Assembly: GCA_937927195.1 (NCBI GenBank)
Contig: CALBCY010000039.1
Location: forward strand, 1-42,024
Source of the DNA: an uncultured Chitinophagales bacterium
Lineage (GTDB): Bacteria > Bacteroidota > Bacteroidia > Chitinophagales > UBA2359
Reading direction: 5' to 3'
Length of the DNA: 42,024 nucleotides
The position numbers and the translations under genes were made by a program. A model generated the notes under the pieces. That model searched no databases. It had not been told where the DNA came from and saw nothing but the letters and a program-made list of their open reading frames with translations. The stretch's first letter is position 1. The number at the start of each line of letters is the position of its first letter. Shown in pieces: positions 25,001-40,000 of this stretch.

Positions 25001-28000
25001 ACTGTAACAGGTGGCGCTGCTCCTTATACTTATGCTTGGAGTACTGGCGAATCTACTGCTACTATTTCTGGCCTTGCTGCTGGAACTTACACTGTAACAG
25101 TTACAGATGGTGAAGGCTGCTCTGTTGAAGGATCATTTACACTTCAAGGAACAGGCGATATCAATGTTTCTGTGATTGGTAAAACAGATCCAACTTGTGA
25201 GGGTGATTCTGATGGTACTGCTACTGCGGAAGCAACTGGTGGTGCTGGTGGATTTACTTACACTTGGACATCGAATGGTGCTCCTGCTGGATCTGGTGCA
25301 ACTGTAACAGGTCTTGCTGCTGGCTTCTACGTAGTTACAGCAACAGATGCTGATGGCTGTACTGGTACTGCAAATGTTGAAATTAACCCAGGTGAGGTTT
25401 GTAACGTTCCATGTACATGTTCTACAGTTCTTGGATCGACTACAGAAGGTCTACCTTATGAATTTGATGTAAACAATTTCGTAACAGATGCTGATGGCAA
25501 CTTGGATTGTTCTTCAATCATGCTTTCAATTGATGCTGCTGCTGGTACATTAACAAATGCTGGCTGTATTGTTACTTATACACCTGCTGCTGATTACTTT
25601 GGTACTGCTACTTTCACTTTCTCTATCAGTGATGCTGATGGTGCAATGTGTAACTGTTCAGGTCAAATTACAGTTCAGGAAATTCCTTGTGAATTAACTT
25701 TAACTGCAACAACTACTGAAGCTACATGTCTTGGTACTGGTGGTTCTATTACTGCTACACCAATGATGGGTACTGCTCCTTATGCTTATGAATTGTCAAA
25801 TGGAGATACAAATGCTACAGGTTCATTTACTGATCTTGCTGCTGGTAACTACGTTCTTACAGTTACAGATGCTGATGGTTGTTTTGCTCAAACTTCTGCA
25901 AGTGTTAATACACCTCCAGGCGAATTGACATTGACTGCTACTACAACAGAATCTGATTGTGCTGGTACTGGTGGATCAATCACTGCTACTGCTTCAATGG
26001 GTAATGAGCCTTATACATATGACTTGTCAAATGGCGATTCAAATGGTACTGGTGAATTCACAGGTCTTCCTGCTGGAAATTACACAATTGTTGTAACAGA
26101 TGCTGTAGGTTGTACTGCTCAAACTACTGCAAGTGTAAACGCTCCGCCAGATAATCTTGAAGTTTTGGTTTCAGGTATCGAAGATGCTGCTTGTGGTGAA
26201 GATCCTTCTGGATCAATCACAATTCAAGTTATTGGCGCAACTGGAACTCCTACTATCGAATGGAGTGATGGACAAACAGGATTAACTGCTACTGGCTTGA
26301 CTCCTGGTTTCTACTCTGTTGTTGTTACTGATGAAAGTGGATGTGTAGCATCTGCAAGTGGTGAAGTTGAAGGTGGAGACGCTCCACAACCAAACATCAT
26401 TATCGGAAACGGTTCTACTGTTGAATCAAACTGCGAAGATCAAGCAATTGTTCTTCAAGCTCTTTTCGGAGCACCTGGTTCTACTTACCAATGGTATGAA
26501 GGAACTCCTCCAGGAGGAACTCTTATTGATGGTGCAACTGAGCAAACTTACTCTCCTTCTACTGAAGGAACATTCTCTTTCTATGTTGTTGAAACAACTG
26601 TTGATGGATGTGAAGGTACTTCTGCTCCAATTGAAATTACTTTAGAGCCTTGTACTTCAGATTTAGGTGTTACTAAATCTGTTGAGGCTGACATGGAACC
26701 AATTAACGTTGGTGATATTGTAACTTGGACAATCGTTGCAACTAACTATGGTCCTGAAGAGGAACCAAATGCTGTTGTTACTGATAATCTTCCAGCTGAA
26801 TTGACTTACGTTAGCCACGATGAAGAAATTGGAACTTTTGATCCAGCTTCTGGTATTTGGACCATCGGTGTTCTTCCAGTTGGTGTTTCTGTTTCATTGA
26901 CTATTGAAACAACTGTTGATGTTCCTGACACAACAATCGTAAATGTTGTAACAATCACAGGTGACAATCCTGATGATAATCCAGACAACAATGAAGATGA
27001 AGAAACTACTGAAGCTTGTCAGATTGATCTTGAAATTGACAAGTATGTGAAAATAGGATGCGTTGTTCTTCAAGGTGGATCGGATGATTACATGGCTGAA
27101 AATGGTCCTGTAACAATCGCTTCTCAGCCTCAGTTTGGTGAAGTTACTGCTTTGTCAAATGGAAGAATTCGTTACTGTCCTAACCTAGGATATGAAAATG
27201 GTGTAGCTGATGAATTTACTTATACTGTAACAGGTATGGACGGTTCAACTGAAACAGTTAACGCTTTTGTTTCTATCGAAGGTGAAAACAATCCTAATGT
27301 ATTCTGTGTTCAGGATGATCGTTTAGACATCAATCCTTACAACACAGTTCTTCAAGAAGTTCCAGTTTTCGAACTTCAGCCTGACTTGGATGGCAATGGC
27401 GATCCAATTATTGGTGCTGACGGAATTCCTGATTCTTCAAATGTTCAGGTTGGAACAGAGTTCATTGATGTAACTCCACCTCAACCTTCTTACACTATTA
27501 ATGTGTTATCAAATGATAAAAACGAACAAGCTTCTTCATTGAGTATTGTTTCTGCTCCTGGTTCAGGAACAGCTACAATTTCAGGAAACAGCATCGTTTT
27601 CGAACCACAATTGGATGCTGGTGACGAGTATGTTTCTATTACATACATGGTTAACAGCAACAATGGTTTACCAGCTAAAGAAGGTGTTGTACACTTGATA
27701 ATTGGTGATGTAACTGAATTACATGCTTTAGAAGATGACCTTTGTGTTTGTCCTGGTGACAAGTTCAATGTTGGTGAAACCTTCTGCTACAGAATTTTAT
27801 TGAACAACGAAGGTCCTTGTAATGCTTCTAACATTGAAGTTTTAGCTGGTCTTCCTGGACAATTAGATTTCTTAACGAGCAATACTTTCATTGCAACGAC
27901 TGCTGCTGAGCCACAAACTCAAGCTGGTAACTATATTTCTGAAACTGGAATCTGGAGAATTGATTCTTTGGCTGCTGGTGATACCATTGCTTTGGACATC

Positions 28001-31000
28001 GTTGTTGAAGTTATCGCTTCTGGTGAAATTCCATGTTATGCTGAAGTATTATCTGCTGACCAAACTGATTCAGATTCGGACCCTAACAACAACATCCCAT
28101 CGGAAGATGATCAGGATGATGTAACGGTTATCGGATGCGAAATTGATTTGGAAGTAGACAAAACTGTTGAGCCTGCTCAGGTTAACGTTGGTGACAATGT
28201 AACATTTACGGTTACTACTACAAACTTTGGTCCTTTCACCGCTACTGGTGTTAGAACTATTGATCGTTTACCGGAAGGTTTAACTTATGTTTCTCACTCA
28301 GGTGGAACTTACAATGCTGGTAACGGTATTTGGACAGTTGGTACAGTTGGGGTTGGCGAAACTAAAACTTTGACCATCGTTGCCAGAGTTGATCTAGTTG
28401 GTGAATTGTGCAACACTGCTGAGGTAGCGTCTGCGAATCAACCAGACATCGATTCTACTCCGGACGACGAACCAGATTTTGAAAATGACAATGATACTGA
28501 AGATGATCAAGACAAAGCATACTTAAATGGTATCGCTGTTGATCTTGAATTGACTAAAGAATTAGCAAGCATTGATCAGGAATGTGTTAACGTTGGAGAT
28601 GAGGTAACTTTCATCCTTACTGTTGAAAACAATGGTTCTGTAACTGCTACAAATGTAGAAGTAACTGACAACCTTCCTGCTTGTTTAGAATTAACTGCTG
28701 CTGATCCATCTGATGGTTCTTTTGCTGGTGGTGTTTGGACAATCGGAGAATTAACTCCAGGTGAAACTGAAACTTTAGAAGTAATGGCAATCATTACTGC
28801 TGCTGGTGACTGTGAAAACACAGCTGAAATTACTGGTGTTGATCAAGTTGATTTGGATTCTACTCCAGGTAATGACGATGGCGACCAATCAGAAGATGAT
28901 GAAGATGCTCAAACAATCGAAGGAAAGCAAATCGACTTGGAATTAGCCAAGACTGCTGACGCTGAAATTGTAAATGTAGGTGATGACTTTACTTATACAA
29001 TTGAGTTGACTAACCAAGGTCCATCTGATGGAACTGGTATTTCTGTTTTGGATCAACTTCCTGGCAATGTAACTTATGTAAGTTCTTCTGCTAGCAAAGG
29101 AGCTTTCAATGACAATACAAGTACTTGGTTTGTTGGTGACTTAGCTGTTGACGAAGTTGTTACTTTAGATATTACAGTAACAGTTATCGAAGCTGGTGAA
29201 TTCTTGAACATTGCTCAAGTATTTGCAGCTGATCAACCAGACATCGATTCAGATCCAAATAATGATGATGGAGACCAGTCAGAAGATGATGAAGACTCTG
29301 TTCCTGTTATGGGTTGTGAAATTGATCTTGCTCTTGACAAGACAGCTACTCCAATGGGAGGTATAAATGTTGGTGAAACGGTTATGTATACTGTAACTGT
29401 AACAAATGCTGGTCCTTGTGATGCAACAGGAGTTACTGTTTTAGATGAACTTCCTGCTGAAGTAGAATTTGTTTCTGCTGATGGAGACTATGATGCAAAT
29501 ACAAATCTTTGGACTGTAGGTGATATTGCTGCTGGCGGAACAGTTAGTTTGACAATTACTGCTACAGTAATCGCTGAAGAAGAAGTGATTTGCAACATTG
29601 CTCAAGTTTATGCTGCTGACCAACCAGATGTAGATTCTACTCCTGCAAATGATATTGAGTTTGAGGATGATGAAGATAAAATTGTTATCGGTGGTGTTGC
29701 TGCTGATCTTGAATTAGTAAAAACTGTTAGTGAAGATGTAGTTAACGTTGGAGACGATGTTACTTGGACTATCGAAGTAGAAAACCAAGGTGGTTCTGAT
29801 GCTACTGGAGTTACTGTTATTGATAACCTTCCTGCTGGTTTAACTTTTGTAAGTGCTAACGAAGAAGTTGGAACTTATGATGCTGCTACAGGAATCTGGA
29901 ATATTGGTGATTTAGGTGTTGGTCAAATTAGAACATTAGAAATTGTTACTACAGTTGAAGGTGTTGGACCATACAATAACATTGCTGAAATTGCTTCTTC
30001 TGATCAAACTGACTTAGACTCTGAACCAGGTAATGATGACGGAGATCAATCAGAAGATGATGAAGACAATGCACAAGTTGAAGGTTTATTAATTGATTTG
30101 GAATTGACCAAAACAGTTGATGCTGAAACAGTTGTTGTAGGTGATCAATTTACTTATACAATCGAACTTGTTAATCTAGGTCCATCTGATGGAACTGGAA
30201 TCGAAGTATTTGATGATCTTCCAGCTGGATTGACATTCGTTTCTGCTGCTGCAGACATAGGATTCTTTGATGATAACAACGGAATTTGGACAGTTGGTGA
30301 TTTAGCTGTTAATGAAACAGCTTTATTGAACATTACTGTTGAAGCTACTCAACCAGAAGATGGTTTGTTAAATGTAGCTCAAGTTTCTGCTGCAGATCAG
30401 CCAGATATCGATTCTACTCCAGGTAATGATGACGGCGACCAATCAGAAGATGAAGAAGATAGCGCGCCTATCACTATTATCGGATTGATCGATGTTGAAT
30501 TGACTAAAACGGTTGACCAAAACTTGGTGAACGTTGGAGACGAAGTAACTTGGACTATTGAAGTAATTAACTTAGGACCATCTGATGCAACAAGCTTAAC
30601 TGTTGAAGATGCTGTTCCTGCTGGTTTAACAGTTGTTTCTGCTTCAGCTTCTGCTGGTGGATTCGCTGGAACTACTTGGACAATTGGTGATTTGGGTGTT
30701 GGTGTTACAAGAACTTTGACGGTTGTTACAACTGTTGACGGTATTGGACCATACACGAACATTGCTGAAGTTGCTACACATGATCAAACTGATATTGACT
30801 CTGAACCAGGAAACGACGATGGAGATCAATCAGAAGATGATGAAGATTCTGACACTGTTGAAGCATTGCAAATCGATCTTGAATTGACTAAAGTTGCTGA
30901 TGCTACTGAAGTTAATGTTGGAGATCAATTTACTTATACTATTGAATTGACAAACCAAGGTCCATCTGATGGAACGGGAATCGAAGTATTTGACGTACTT

Positions 31001-34000
31001 CCAGGTGAAGTTATCTACATTTCAGATAACGCTTCTACTGGTACTTACTCAAGCGGTTCTGGTCTATGGACAATTGGTGATTTGGCAGTTGATGGTGTTG
31101 AAACTTTGGAAATTACTGTTGAAGTAGTTGAGCCAGGTGAATTCATCAACGTTGCTCAGGTTTCTGCTGCTGACCAGCCAGATATCGATTCTACTCCAGG
31201 TAATGACGATGGCGACCAATCAGAAGATGAAGAAGATGCAGTTCCTGTTACAGGTGTTCAAATTGACCTTGAATTGGAAAAAACTTCTGATGCTACTGAT
31301 GTAATCGTTGGAGATGAGTTTATCTATACAATCGAATTAGTTAACCAAGGTCCTTCTGACGGAACTGGAATCGTTGTTACTGACAACCTTCCTGCTGAAG
31401 TTGCTTTCGTTTCTTCTGATGGAGATTACGATGCTGCTACTGGTGAATGGACTGTAGGTGATTTAGCTGCTGGTGCTTCAATTACTTTGAACATTACAGT
31501 TGAATTAATCGAATATGCTGAAATGATTAGCAACAGTGCTGAAGTTACTGATGCCGATCAACCAGACATCGATTCTGAGCCAGACAATGATGACGATACT
31601 GAAGATGATCAGGATGATGTTAACATTGGTGGTGTTCAAATAGATGTTGAATTGACTAAAACTGTTAGTGATTCAGTTGTTAATGTTGGAGACGAGGTTT
31701 CTTGGACAATTACTGTTCAAAACCAAGGTCCATCTACTGCTACAAATGTAGTTGTTGGTGATGCGCTTCCAACTGGTTTAACCATTACTGGTATTACTCC
31801 ACAAGTTGGTTCTGTTAACGGAACTACATGGACAGTTGGTACCATTCCTGTAGGTGCTGCTTATGACTTGACAATCACAACTACTGTTGATGGTGTTGGA
31901 CCATATGTAAACATTGCTCAGGTAATGGAACACACTGAATCAGATATCGATTCTGAACCAGGTAATGACGACGGAGATCAATCAGAAGATGATGAAGACA
32001 ATGCTCAAGTAAGAGCTGAACAAGTTGACATCGAATTGACTAAAGTTGTTGATGCTGATGTTGTTAATGTTGGAGATGTTGTTAGCTTCACAATTGAAGT
32101 AACCAACCTTGGACCTTCTGATGCAACAGGTGTTGCTGTTTTAGATCAACTTCCTGGTGAATTAGCTTATGTAAACTCTTCTGCTTCTGCAGGTGCTTAC
32201 AATGCTGGTACATTCACATGGTATGTTGGTGATCTTCCAGTTGGTGCTGTTGAAACTTTAACTTTAGAAGCTGAAGTTCTTGAACCAGGTGATATCATTA
32301 ACATCGCTCAGGTTAGCGAAACAGATCAACCAGATGTTGATTCTACTCCTAACAATGATGATGGAGATCAATCAGAAGATGATGAAGACAATGCTCCTTT
32401 AACTGGAGAACAAATTGATCTTGAATTAGATAAAACAGTTAGTGGAACTGATATTAATGTAGGAGATGATTTTGTTTACACAATTACTTTAACCAACGAA
32501 GGTCCTTCTGATGGTTCTGGAATTGAAGTAACGGATAACCTTCCTGCTGAAGTTGCTTTCGTATCTGCTGATGGAGATTACGATCCTATTACAGGAGTTT
32601 GGACAGTTGGCGATTTAGCTAATGGTGCAACAACTGCTTTAAATATTACAGTTACTCTAATTGAATATGATGATGAAATTGTAAACGTAGCAGAAGTAAC
32701 TGCTGCTGATCAGCCAGACATCGACTCTGAGCCAGACAATGATGACCCAACTGAAGATGACCAAGATGACGTTGTTATCGGTGGTGTTGAAGTTGACGTT
32801 GAATTGACTAAATCAGTTAGCGAAGAAATCGTTAATGTTGGAGACGAAGTTACCTGGACAATTATCGTTCAAAACCAAGGTCCATCTACTGCAACTTCTG
32901 TTGTTGTTGGTGATGCACTTCCTGCTGGTTTAACTTTGATTAGTTCTAATCCAGATGTTGGAACCTTAACTGGTACAACTTGGGATGTAGGAACTATTCC
33001 TGTTGGAGCTTCTTACGCATTAGAATTGGTAACAAGTGTTGACGGAGTTGGTCCTTATGTAAACATTGCTCAGGTAATGTCTCATGATCAACCAGACATC
33101 GACTCTGAGCCAGGTAATGACGACGGAGATCAGTCTGAAGATGATGAAGATTCAGCTCAGGTAATGGGTGAACAAATTGACCTTGAATTAACAAAGGTTG
33201 CTGACGTTCAAACTGCCTCTTTAGGAGATCAATTTACTTATACTATTGATTTGACAAATGAAGGTCCATCTGATGGATCAGGAATCGTTGTTGGAGATGC
33301 TCTTCCAGAATGTGTTGCATTCGTTAGCGCTACTGCTTCTGTAGGTTACTACAATGAATTACAAGGTGAGTGGATCATTGGCGACTTAGCTAATGGTGGT
33401 GCTGCTACTTTGAACATTCTTGTTGAAATTGTTGATGAGTGTGGAACATTTGTTAATGTTGCTCAAGTAACTGAAGCTGATCAACCAGACATCGACTCTG
33501 AGCCAGGTAATGACGACGGAGACCAGTCTGAAGATGATGAAGACAATGCTCCAATCGAAGTTATCGAATTAGGTTCTATCGGAGACTATGTATGGCATGA
33601 TCTTAATGCTGATGGTATCCAAGATCCAAATGAAGTTGGAATTCCTAACGTGGAAGTTATCTTAACTTACCCTGACGGAACTATGGATACTATGTACACT
33701 GATGCTGATGGTCTATACTTGTTTGATGATCTTCCTGAAGGTAACTATGTAGTTACTGTAGGTGACGGTCCAGAAAACATGGGCTTAACTACTGGTGGTA
33801 CTGATAACGTAGCTTTAGCTGCTGGTGAAGATTATGTTGATGCTGACTTTGGCTTCGACTGGGCTTCTCTAGGAAATTATGTATGGTTCGATGATAATGC
33901 TGATGGAATTCAGGATGCAGATGAAGAAGGTATCGACGGTGTCGTTGTTAACTTATTAGATGCTGCTGGTAATTTAATCAGTTCTACAACTACTGCAGAT

Positions 34001-37000
34001 GGTGGTTACTACGAATTTGATGAACTAGCTCCTGGTGATTACATCGTTGAGTTTGAAGCTCCTTCAAATGGTGCTCCAACAACTCAAGGCGGTGGAGATG
34101 ATCAGAATGATACTGATTCAAATGCTGATGCAACTACAGGTTTAACTGCAGTTATTAATTTAGTAGCCGGTGAAGACGATCCAACAATTGATGCTGGATA
34201 TACTCCACTTGGAACTATTGGTGATTTTGTTTGGCATGACATAGATGCAGACGGTGTTCAGGATCCAAGTGAGCCAGGACTAGAAGGTATCGAAGTTATC
34301 TTAACATTCCCTGATGGAACAATGGATACAATGTACACAGATGCTGATGGTTTATACTTGTTTGAAGATCTTCCTGCTGGTGACTATGTAGTTACTGTTG
34401 GTGATGGTCCAGAAAATATGGGATTAACTACTGGTGGTTCTGATGACGTAAGTCTTGCTCCAGGTGAAAATTATGAAGATGCTGACTTTGGCTTCGATTA
34501 TGCTTCTTTAGGAAACTATGTATGGTTCGATGATAACCAAGATGGTATTCAAGATGCAGATGAAGAAGGAATTGACGGTGTTATTGTAAATCTATTAGAT
34601 GCTGCTGGTAACTTAATCAGTTCTACAACTACTGCAGATGGTGGTTACTACGAATTTGATGAATTAGCTCCAGGTGATTACATCGTTGAATTTGAAGCTC
34701 CTTCTAATGGTGCTCCAACTGTTCAAGGTGGTGGTGACGATCAAAATGATACAGATTCTAATGCAGATCCTGTAACTGGTCAAACTGCTGTTATCACGCT
34801 TGATGCTGGTGAAGACGATCCAACAATTGATGCTGGATATACTCCACTTGGTTCTATCGGAGATTTTGTTTGGTTAGATGAAAATACTGATGGCCTTCAA
34901 GATGCTGGTGAGCCAGGAATTCAAGGTGTTGAGGTAATCTTAACTTACCCTGATGGAACAATGGATACAACTTATACTGATGGTGAAGGTTACTACCTAT
35001 TCCCTGATCTTCCTGCTGGTGACTATGTTGTTACTGTTGGTGACGGTCCTGCGAATACTGAATTAACTACTGATGGTACTGATAATGTAAGTCTTGCTCC
35101 AGGTGAGGATTATGTTGATGCTGACTTCGGATTCTACTCTGCTGGTCTTGGAGACTATGTATGGTTTGATGAAAACGGAGACGGTGTTCAGGATGCAACT
35201 GAAGATGGTGTTGCAGATGTAGTTGTAAACTTATATGATGCTACTGACTTAACAACAGTATTAATGACTACTACTACTGATGCAAACGGAGCTTACCAAT
35301 TTGTTGGTTTGGATCCTGCTTTGGATTATGTAGTTGAATTTGTTACTCCTGAAGGATATACTCCAACAACTCAATCTGGAAACGCAAGTGACGGTGCTGC
35401 TGATGACAGTGACGCTGGTGCAGGTGGATTTACAGATGTGATTGATTTAGATGCTGGTGAATTTGATCCAACAATTGATGCTGGATACTTACCACTAGGT
35501 TCTATTGGAGATTTCGTATGGCATGACATTGATTCTGACGGTGTTCAGGATCCAGGTGAGCCAGGAATCGAAGGTATTGAAGTTATCTTAACTAACCCTG
35601 ACGGTACCATGGACACAATGTACACGGATGCTGATGGTCTATACTTATTCGAAGATTTAGTTCCTGGTGACTACACAGTTACTGTTGGTGCTGGTCCAGA
35701 CAATATGGGTCCTACAACTCCTACAACAGATGATGTTGCTTTAGGAATTGGTGAAGATTATGTTGATGCTGACTTTGGCTTCGACTGGGCTTCTCTTGGA
35801 AATTACGTTTGGGAAGATACAAACTCAAATGGTGTTCAAGATGCTGATGAGCCAGGTGTTGATGGTGTAATTGTTAACTTGTTAGACAGCGACGGAAACC
35901 AAATTAGCTCTACAACTACTGCAGACGGTGGTTATTATGAGTTTGATGAATTGGCTCCAGGTGACTACATAGTTGAATTCATTACTCCTGACGGTTTCGA
36001 ATCTACTGTATTAGGTGGAGGAGACGACCAGAACGATACTGATTCTAACGCTGATGAAACTACAGGTCAAACTGCAGTAATCAACTTGGTAGCTGGTGAA
36101 GATGATCCAACAATTGATGCTGGATATACTCCACTTGGATCTATCGGAGACTTTGTATGGTTGGATGATGACGCTGATGGCGTTCAGGATCCAGGTGAGC
36201 CAGGAATTGAAGGTGTTGAGGTTATCTTGACTAATCCTGATGGTTCTATGGACACTACTTATACAAATGCTGATGGTTTATACATATTTGAAGATCTTCC
36301 TGCTGGTGACTATACTGTTACTGTTGGAGCTGGTCCTGATGGAACGGTTATCACTACTCCTGGTACTGATGATGTTACTCTAGGTCCTGGTGAAGATTAC
36401 GTTGATGCTGACTTTGGATTTGATCCGGAAGAAATCGACTTGTCTATTACTAAGACTGTAAATACAAACACTGCAAATGTTGGAGATGTTGTTACTTATA
36501 CTATTGAAGTATGCAACGATGGTCCTTATGATGCTTCTGGTGTTGTAGTTGGAGAACAAGTTCCTGAAAACTGTATTTGTGTTGGTCATATCAATGCTTA
36601 CGATCCAGAAGTTGGTGAGTGGACTGTTGGTGACGTACCAGCTGGTGAGTGTGTATCAATGGATGTTGACATGGAAGTAACTGAAGATGGTTTAGTTGTA
36701 AACTGTGCTGAAGTTATTGCTGCTGATCAAGAAGATATTGATTCTACTCCTAATAATGATATTGACTTTGAAGATGATCACGATTGTATCTTCGTTAATG
36801 GCGAGGAAATTGATCTTGAATTAACCAAAGAAGTTGATGCAAGTATTGTAAATGTTGGAGATCAGGTTACTTGGACAATCTTTGTTGAGAACCAAGGTCC
36901 ATCTGATGCAACAGGTGTTGAAGTTACTGATGCAATTCCTGCTGGAATCACAATCGTTTCTGCTACTCCTTCTGCTGGTTCATTGAACGGTGCAGTTTGG

Positions 37001-40000
37001 ACAATAGGAGACTTGAATGTTGGCCAGTCAAGAACTTTGACATTGGTTACAACTATTGATGCTCCTGGTGACATTACAAACTCTGCTCAAATTTCTGCTG
37101 CTGATCAACCTGATATGGATTCAACTCCAGGTAATGATGATCCAGCTGAAGATGATCAAGATGATGCTACTGTTACTGGTCAGTTGATCGACTTAGCATT
37201 GGTTAAAGATGTTAGCGCTGAAGCTGTTGTTCAAGGAGACGAGGTTACATACACTATCGTGTTGACTAACCAAGGTCCTTCTGATGCAACAGGTGTTGAA
37301 GTATTTGACTTATTACCTACAGGTGTAGCTTATGAAGGTTCTTCTGCTACTGCTGGTACTTATAGTAATGCTACTGGCCTATGGTCAGTTGGTAACTTGG
37401 CTGCTGACGGTGAGGCTACATTGACAATTACTGCTACAGTATTGGATGATGGTCCTATCGAAAACATCGCTCAGGTTTCTGCTGCTGATCAACCAGATAT
37501 CGATTCTGATCCAAACAATGATGATCCAACTGAAGACGATCAGGACAATGCAATTATCAACTCTGATTGTTTAAATTCAATTTGTGGTCATGTTTGTCTT
37601 GATGAAGATGGTTCAGGTACAGAAGATCCAGGTGAAACTGGTATCCCTGCTGTTGAAATTACATTGACTAGCCCTGATGGTGCTAAGACTGTAATCGCTA
37701 CTGATGCTGACGGAAACTACTGCTTCGAGGAATTAATTCCTGGTGCTTACACTGTTGAAGTTGGTTTAGGCCCTGATACTACTATTCTTACAACTGCTGG
37801 TTCTTACCAATTAGTTGTTGAATGTGATGAATATGAGGATGCAGACTTCTGCTTCACTCCTGTTGATATATTAGGTACTATTGGAGATTACGTTTGGTTA
37901 GATTCAAACGGAGACGGTATTCAAGATCCTAATGAAATGGGTATTCCTAACGTATCAGTTACTTTAACTGACGCTGATGGTAATGTTCAGGCTACAACTA
38001 CTGATGCTGACGGTTTATACTTATTCGAAGAATTGTTCGAAGGTACTTATACTGTTACTGTTGGAAGTGGTCCTGATAATACATCATTGACAACTGTTGG
38101 AACTTACACTACAGTTCTTGGTCCTGGCGAAGATTATTTGGATGATGACTTCGGTTTCACTCCTACTTCTATCGACTTGGCTTTGACTAAAGTTGTAAAC
38201 AATGAAGTTGTTGAATTGAATGACACTATTGTATACACAATTGAATTGACTAACCAAGGACCTGGTAATGCTACTGGTGTTCAGGTTGGAGATATTCTTC
38301 CTGACGGATTAGACTTAGTTAGTATTTCACCATCAACTGGTATCTACTCTTCATTCACTGGAACTTGGTTCATTGGTGATGTTGACAATGGTGCTGTTGA
38401 GACGCTTGAAATTACTGCTCAGGTTGTTCAGGCTGGAACAATTGTTAACTCTGCTCAAGTAATCGCTGCTGATCAACCAGACATCGATTCTGATCCGAAC
38501 AACAATGATCCAACTGAAGATGATCAGGATGAAGTTTCTGTTGATGTTTCTCTTGATGTAGCTGACCTTTCATTGACAAAAGTTGCTGATCAAACAGTCG
38601 TTCAAGTTGGTGACAATGTTATCTACACAATTGAATTGACAAATGATGGTCCTACTGATGCAACAGGCGTTAGCGTATTCGATCAATTGCCTTCTGGCTT
38701 GACCTTCGTTGGTGCAACTGCATCTGTTGGTAGCTACTCTCAATTCACAGGATTGTGGACTGTTGGAGCGATTGCAAATGGTAGTACTGAAACATTGGTT
38801 CTTGAAGCTACTGTAACTGGTGACGAAGATATTTCAAACGTTGCTCAGGTATTCAGTTCAGATCAACCAGATGGTGATTCTACTCCAAACAACAATGATC
38901 CAAATGAAGATGATCAGGATGAAGCAACAATTGCTACTCAGCCTTTCATTGACTTGGCATTGACTAAAGTTGCTGATGTAACTGAAGTGAACGTTGGAGA
39001 TCCTATTACTTATACTATTGAGTTGACTAACCAAGGTCCATTGGATGCAACTGGTGTTCAGGTTTATGACCTAGTTCCAGCTGGCCTTCAGGTAACTGCT
39101 GTTAGTGCTTCTCATGGAATTTATAGTCCATACTCTGGAACATGGTTCATTGGTGACTTGGCTAACGGTGGTGCAGAAACTTTACAAGTTACAGTTGTAG
39201 CTGAGGAAGGAGCTGATTACACGAACGTTGCTCAGGTTAGCGCTGCTGACCAACCAGATATTGACTCTGCACCAGGAAACAACGATCCTACTGAAGATGA
39301 TCAGGACGAGGCAGTTGTAACTGTTAATGACTTCGGTTCAATCGGAGATTATGTATGGTTCGATGACAATGGTGACGGTGTACAAGATCCGGGTGAAGAA
39401 GGAATTTCAAACATCGTAGTTGAATTGACTGATGGTGCTGGTACTGTTATTGCAACAACCACTACTGATGCAGACGGCTTGTACTTGTTTGAAGATCTTC
39501 CAGCTGGAGATTACATTGTAAATGTTGTTAACGGTCCTGAGGGATACAACGCAACGACTCCAGAATCTGATTCAATTACATTAGGAGTTGGTGAAGATTA
39601 TGTAGATGCTGACTTCGGTTACGATGCTGATGAAATTGATCTTTCTGTTACTAAAACAGCAAGTACTTTCGAAGCAGGTTTAGGTGACACTGTTACTTAT
39701 ACTATTGAAGTTTGTAATGCTGGACCTTACGAGGCAACTGGTGTTATCATCGAGGAGATCGTTCCTGAAAACTGTAACTGTGTTGCTTACGATCCATCAT
39801 ACAATCCTGAAATCGGACAATGGGACGTAGGTTCTGTTGCTGCAGGAGAATGTGTAACGATGGAAGTAGATATGGAAGTAACTGGTGAAGGAACCATCGT
39901 TAACTGTGCTGAAGTTCTTGCTGCTGATCAAGTAGATATTGACTCAGTTGCTGACAACGGTGCTGAAGGAGAAGATGATCACGATTGTGCTTATGTAAAT

